From: Paraburkholderia gardini | GTDB lineage: Bacteria; Pseudomonadota; Gammaproteobacteria; Burkholderiales; Burkholderiaceae | Assembly (NCBI RefSeq): GCF_907164575.1 | Contig: NZ_CAJQYY010000035.1 | Coordinates: forward strand, 1 to 60,362 | Length of the DNA stretch: 60,362 bases | Direction: 5' to 3' | In this document: positions 58,249 to 60,362 of the stretch, one piece after another | Layout of the letters: every line of letters starts with the position of its first letter | Numbering within the stretch: the stretch's first letter is position 1 | Program-made: the position numbers and the translations under genes | Notes under the pieces: model-generated | What the model was told of the DNA's origin: nothing | Seen by the model: the letters and a program-made list of their open reading frames with translations, nothing else | Databases searched by the model: none

Positions 58249-60311
58249 ACAAGAGTATCTATCGTGTCATTTTCAATGCGGCTCGTGGTCTCTGGACGGC
58301 CGTGCAGGAAACGGCAACGGGGACTGGAAAGGGCCGCTCGGCCGGCATGCATCGTCGTACGCCTTTGATGCGCGTATGCGTGAGCTTCGTCGATATGCTG
58401 TCGATGCGGCATGTTGCGTTCGCGGCAATGTGTGCGCTCGGCATGCAGCCGCTGTGGGCCGACGCGCAGGTCGTCGTGGCGCCCACGTCCGGCAGCAGAC
58501 CAGCCGTCGGCGTGACGGCGAACGGTCTGCCGATCGTTCAGATCGCCACGCCGAATGGAGCCGGCGTCTCGAACAACGCCTATACGAGTTACAACGTCGG
58601 CCAGTCAGGTTTGATCCTGAACAATTCGGCAACCAGCGTGCAGACCCAGCTCGGCGGGTACGTGACGGGTAATCCGAATCTCGCCGTGGGCAGCGCGCGC
58701 GTGATCGTGAACCAGGTCGTGGGCGGCAACGCGAGCCAGTTGCTGGGCTACACCGAGGTGGCGGGCCAGAAGGCCGAAGTGGTGATCGCCAACCCGGCGG
58801 GGATCTACTGTAACGGTTGCGGTTTTATCAACACGAGCCGTGGCATCCTGACGACCGGCACGCCGGTCTTCGGCGGCACGGGCAGTCTGGATGCGTTTCA
58901 CGTGACGGGCGGCCAGATCCAGATCGGATCGGCGGGCCTGAACGGCAGCAATGTCGACCAGGTGGACCTGATCGCGCGCAGCGTGGCCGTCAACGGCAAG
59001 ATCTGGGCGGGACAGTCGCTCAACGTCGTGACGGGCAACAACGACGTACGTCATGGCGATCTGAACGCGACATCGCTCGGCGCGGACGGCAACAGTCCGG
59101 GCGTCGCGATCGACGTCGCGCAGCTCGGTGGCATGTACGCCGGCAAGATCATGCTGGTGGGCACGGAGACCGGCGTCGGCGTCAATAGCGCGGGCACGAT
59201 TGCGTCGCAAGCCGGCGACCTCCAGATCAGCAGCCGGGGCAAGGTGATCTTGTCTGGCTCGACAAGTGCGAACGGCAACGTCGCGATCTCCACAGCGGGC
59301 GACGTGGCGAACAGCGGGTCCGTCTATGCGACGCAGAGTACGACGCTGAACGGCCGGGGGCAGGTAACGAACAGCGGCACGATTGCCGCGCTCGGCAACA
59401 CGGCCGTCACGGGGGCGAGCGTCAACTCGACCGGCTCGCTCGGTGCGGGCATCGACGCGAACGGCAACGTCACCGGAACCGGCAGCCTCGCGGTGACGGG
59501 TACCGGCAGCGTGAGCACCACGGGGCAACAGATGGCGGGGGGCGATCTCGCGCTCTCGGGTAGCAGTTTGAACATGGCCGGCGGGCAAACGCTCGCGAAG
59601 GGCAATGCGTCCCTGACGGCGACCGGCGCGGGTGGTGACGCCGGCAATATCGTCCACACCGGGGCGTCGATGCAGACGGGCGGCAGTCTGACGGCCAATG
59701 CTGCGGGAACCGTGACGAACGATCAGGGACAAATGAGCGCCGCGCAACTGGGCGTGACGGCAGGTGGCATTTCAAATCGCAGCGGCACGCTGTCGCAAAC
59801 CGGCGCGGGCGACACGACGCTGGCCGCATCGGGCGCCTTCGACAATACCGGCGGCACGGTCACCACGAACGCGCAGAACACGACGATCCGCTCGGGCAAT
59901 CTCACCAACACGAGCGGAACGATCAGCCAGGCGGGCACGGGAACACTGACCGTCCAGACCGGCGCGCTCGCGAACGATCACGGCCGCATCGGCACCAACG
60001 GTGTGGCGACGGTTGCGGCGAGCAGCCTGCGAAATGCATCCGGCTCGATCACATCGGCGCAGGCGCTCGACGTGGTGTCGAGCGGCGACATCGACAATAC
60101 CGCAGGCCGGCTCGAAGCGGCCGGCGCGATGAATGTGTCGGGCGCGAACGTGCAGAACACGGCCGGACGCATCGTGTCGGATAACGGCGACGGCCTCACG
60201 CTCACGGCGAGCGGCCAGATCACAAACGCGGCGGGCACGACGGCGCAGGGCGCGACGGGTGGTGCGATTGGCGGTAACCCCCGGCGTCAGACTACTTGTC
60301 GTGTTATCTGA
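58245..60311 (+). CDS. TpsA/CdiA-like exoprotein, N-terminal part, interrupted
   Basis: 688 residues in frame. The N-terminus MNKSIYRVIFNAARGLWTAV is the extended signal peptide (ESPR). A signal core and cleavage at about 75 (ADAQ) precede the TPS domain, with ANPAGIYCNGCGFINTSRGI in place of the usual NPNGI block. A long glycine/serine/threonine-rich beta-helix of hemagglutinin repeats (DNTGGTV, LTNTSGTISQ, NTAGRLEA) follows. CDI exoproteins are usually above 2500 residues; here homology stops at about 60270 and the frame closes within ~15 unrelated residues. The toxin tip and immunity gene are not in the window. Confidence 0.93.
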   Translation: MNKSIYRVIFNAARGLWTAVQETATGTGKGRSAGMHRRTPLMRVCVSFVDMLSMRHVAFAAMCALGMQPLWADAQVVVAPTSGSRPAVGVTANGLPIVQIATPNGAGVSNNAYTSYNVGQSGLILNNSATSVQTQLGGYVTGNPNLAVGSARVIVNQVVGGNASQLLGYTEVAGQKAEVVIANPAGIYCNGCGFINTSRGILTTGTPVFGGTGSLDAFHVTGGQIQIGSAGLNGSNVDQVDLIARSVAVNGKIWAGQSLNVVTGNNDVRHGDLNATSLGADGNSPGVAIDVAQLGGMYAGKIMLVGTETGVGVNSAGTIASQAGDLQISSRGKVILSGSTSANGNVAISTAGDVANSGSVYATQSTTLNGRGQVTNSGTIAALGNTAVTGASVNSTGSLGAGIDANGNVTGTGSLAVTGTGSVSTTGQQMAGGDLALSGSSLNMAGGQTLAKGNASLTATGAGGDAGNIVHTGASMQTGGSLTANAAGTVTNDQGQMSAAQLGVTAGGISNRSGTLSQTGAGDTTLAASGAFDNTGGTVTTNAQNTTIRSGNLTNTSGTISQAGTGTLTVQTGALANDHGRIGTNGVATVAASSLRNASGSITSAQALDVVSSGDIDNTAGRLEAAGAMNVSGANVQNTAGRIVSDNGDGLTLTASGQITNAAGTTAQGATGGAIGGNPRRQTTCRVI

Positions 60312-60362
60312 TTCTTATAGACATGGTCCGGGGGCGGTAAAATCAGGGTGAATGAAAGCCTA
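60272..60362. other. Unrelated DNA interrupting the TpsA gene, possibly the end of an inserted element
   Basis: After the in-frame GGAIGG the composition changes: GGTAACCCCCGGCGTCAGAC, then an AT-richer stretch and GGTCCGGGGGCGGTAA. Reading ends NPRRQTTCRVI-stop. It looks like the left end of an insertion sequence, but the window ends before any transposase can be seen, so family and right end are unknown. Confidence 0.45.

Noticed and set aside
1..60362. CRISPR array, rRNA operon, complete tRNA genes, riboswitches
   Set aside because: No regularly spaced repeats, rRNA sequence, complete tRNA cloverleaf or known riboswitch core was seen on either strand.

Overview
The window reads as high-GC Burkholderiaceae DNA, most likely Paraburkholderia or Caballeronia, from the origin-proximal part of the main chromosome. 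The evidence is the order mnmE, yidC, yidD, rnpA, rpmH (minus strand) then dnaA, dnaN, gyrB (plus strand), together with Burkholderia-like proteins throughout. No search tools were used; names rest on motifs and remembered families.

Layout. 1-3310: the end of an IlvD/Edd-type dehydratase, small hypothetical genes, and a dinD homologue with a LexA box. 3311-13570: the conserved replication and ribosome/membrane-insertion block with a candidate oriC between rpmH and dnaA. 13571-21330: accessory DNA directly beside gyrB. It holds a tyrosine recombinase gene killed by an IS and a frameshift, an AT-rich DUF262 plus HEPN pair that looks like a defence module, a second recombinase stump, a Fic protein, a second DinD-family protein and a SymE-like toxin.

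21331-35018: metabolic chromosome. It carries a flavin disulfide reductase, an AraC regulator, a glutaredoxin, ethanolamine ammonia-lyase (eutBC) converging on a DUF779/aldehyde dehydrogenase pair that has a good sigma-54 promoter and an upstream inverted repeat. An ArsR-SRPBCC regulator, dbpA, a methionine-type aminotransferase paired with an omega-amidase-like hydrolase, and an amino-acid binding protein follow. 35090-40073: a three-gene operon of a GT41 (O-GlcNAc-transferase-like) TPR protein, a SerC-like aminotransferase and a TPR/ATP-grasp protein, of unknown product.

40488-51902: a decayed but partly intact mobilizable element. It has an IncP-like layout: a traK/traL/traM-like operon diverging across a presumed oriT from a traJ-like gene and a MOB_P-type relaxase. 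It also has an AlpA regulator, XRE regulator(s), two paralogous proteins of unknown family, and second, broken copies of the relaxase, XRE and membrane-protein genes stitched to an IS66 fragment. No mating-pair-formation genes are present in the window. 52081-54063: an IS5-type element and a second Fic protein with tandem repeats at its start.

54593-60362: the 3' half of a tRNA-Lys(CTT) gene with its terminator marks an attachment site. It is followed by hicAB and a two-partner secretion/CDI-type locus (a TpsA remnant, TpsB, and a TpsA/CdiA exoprotein whose reading frame breaks off near 60270).
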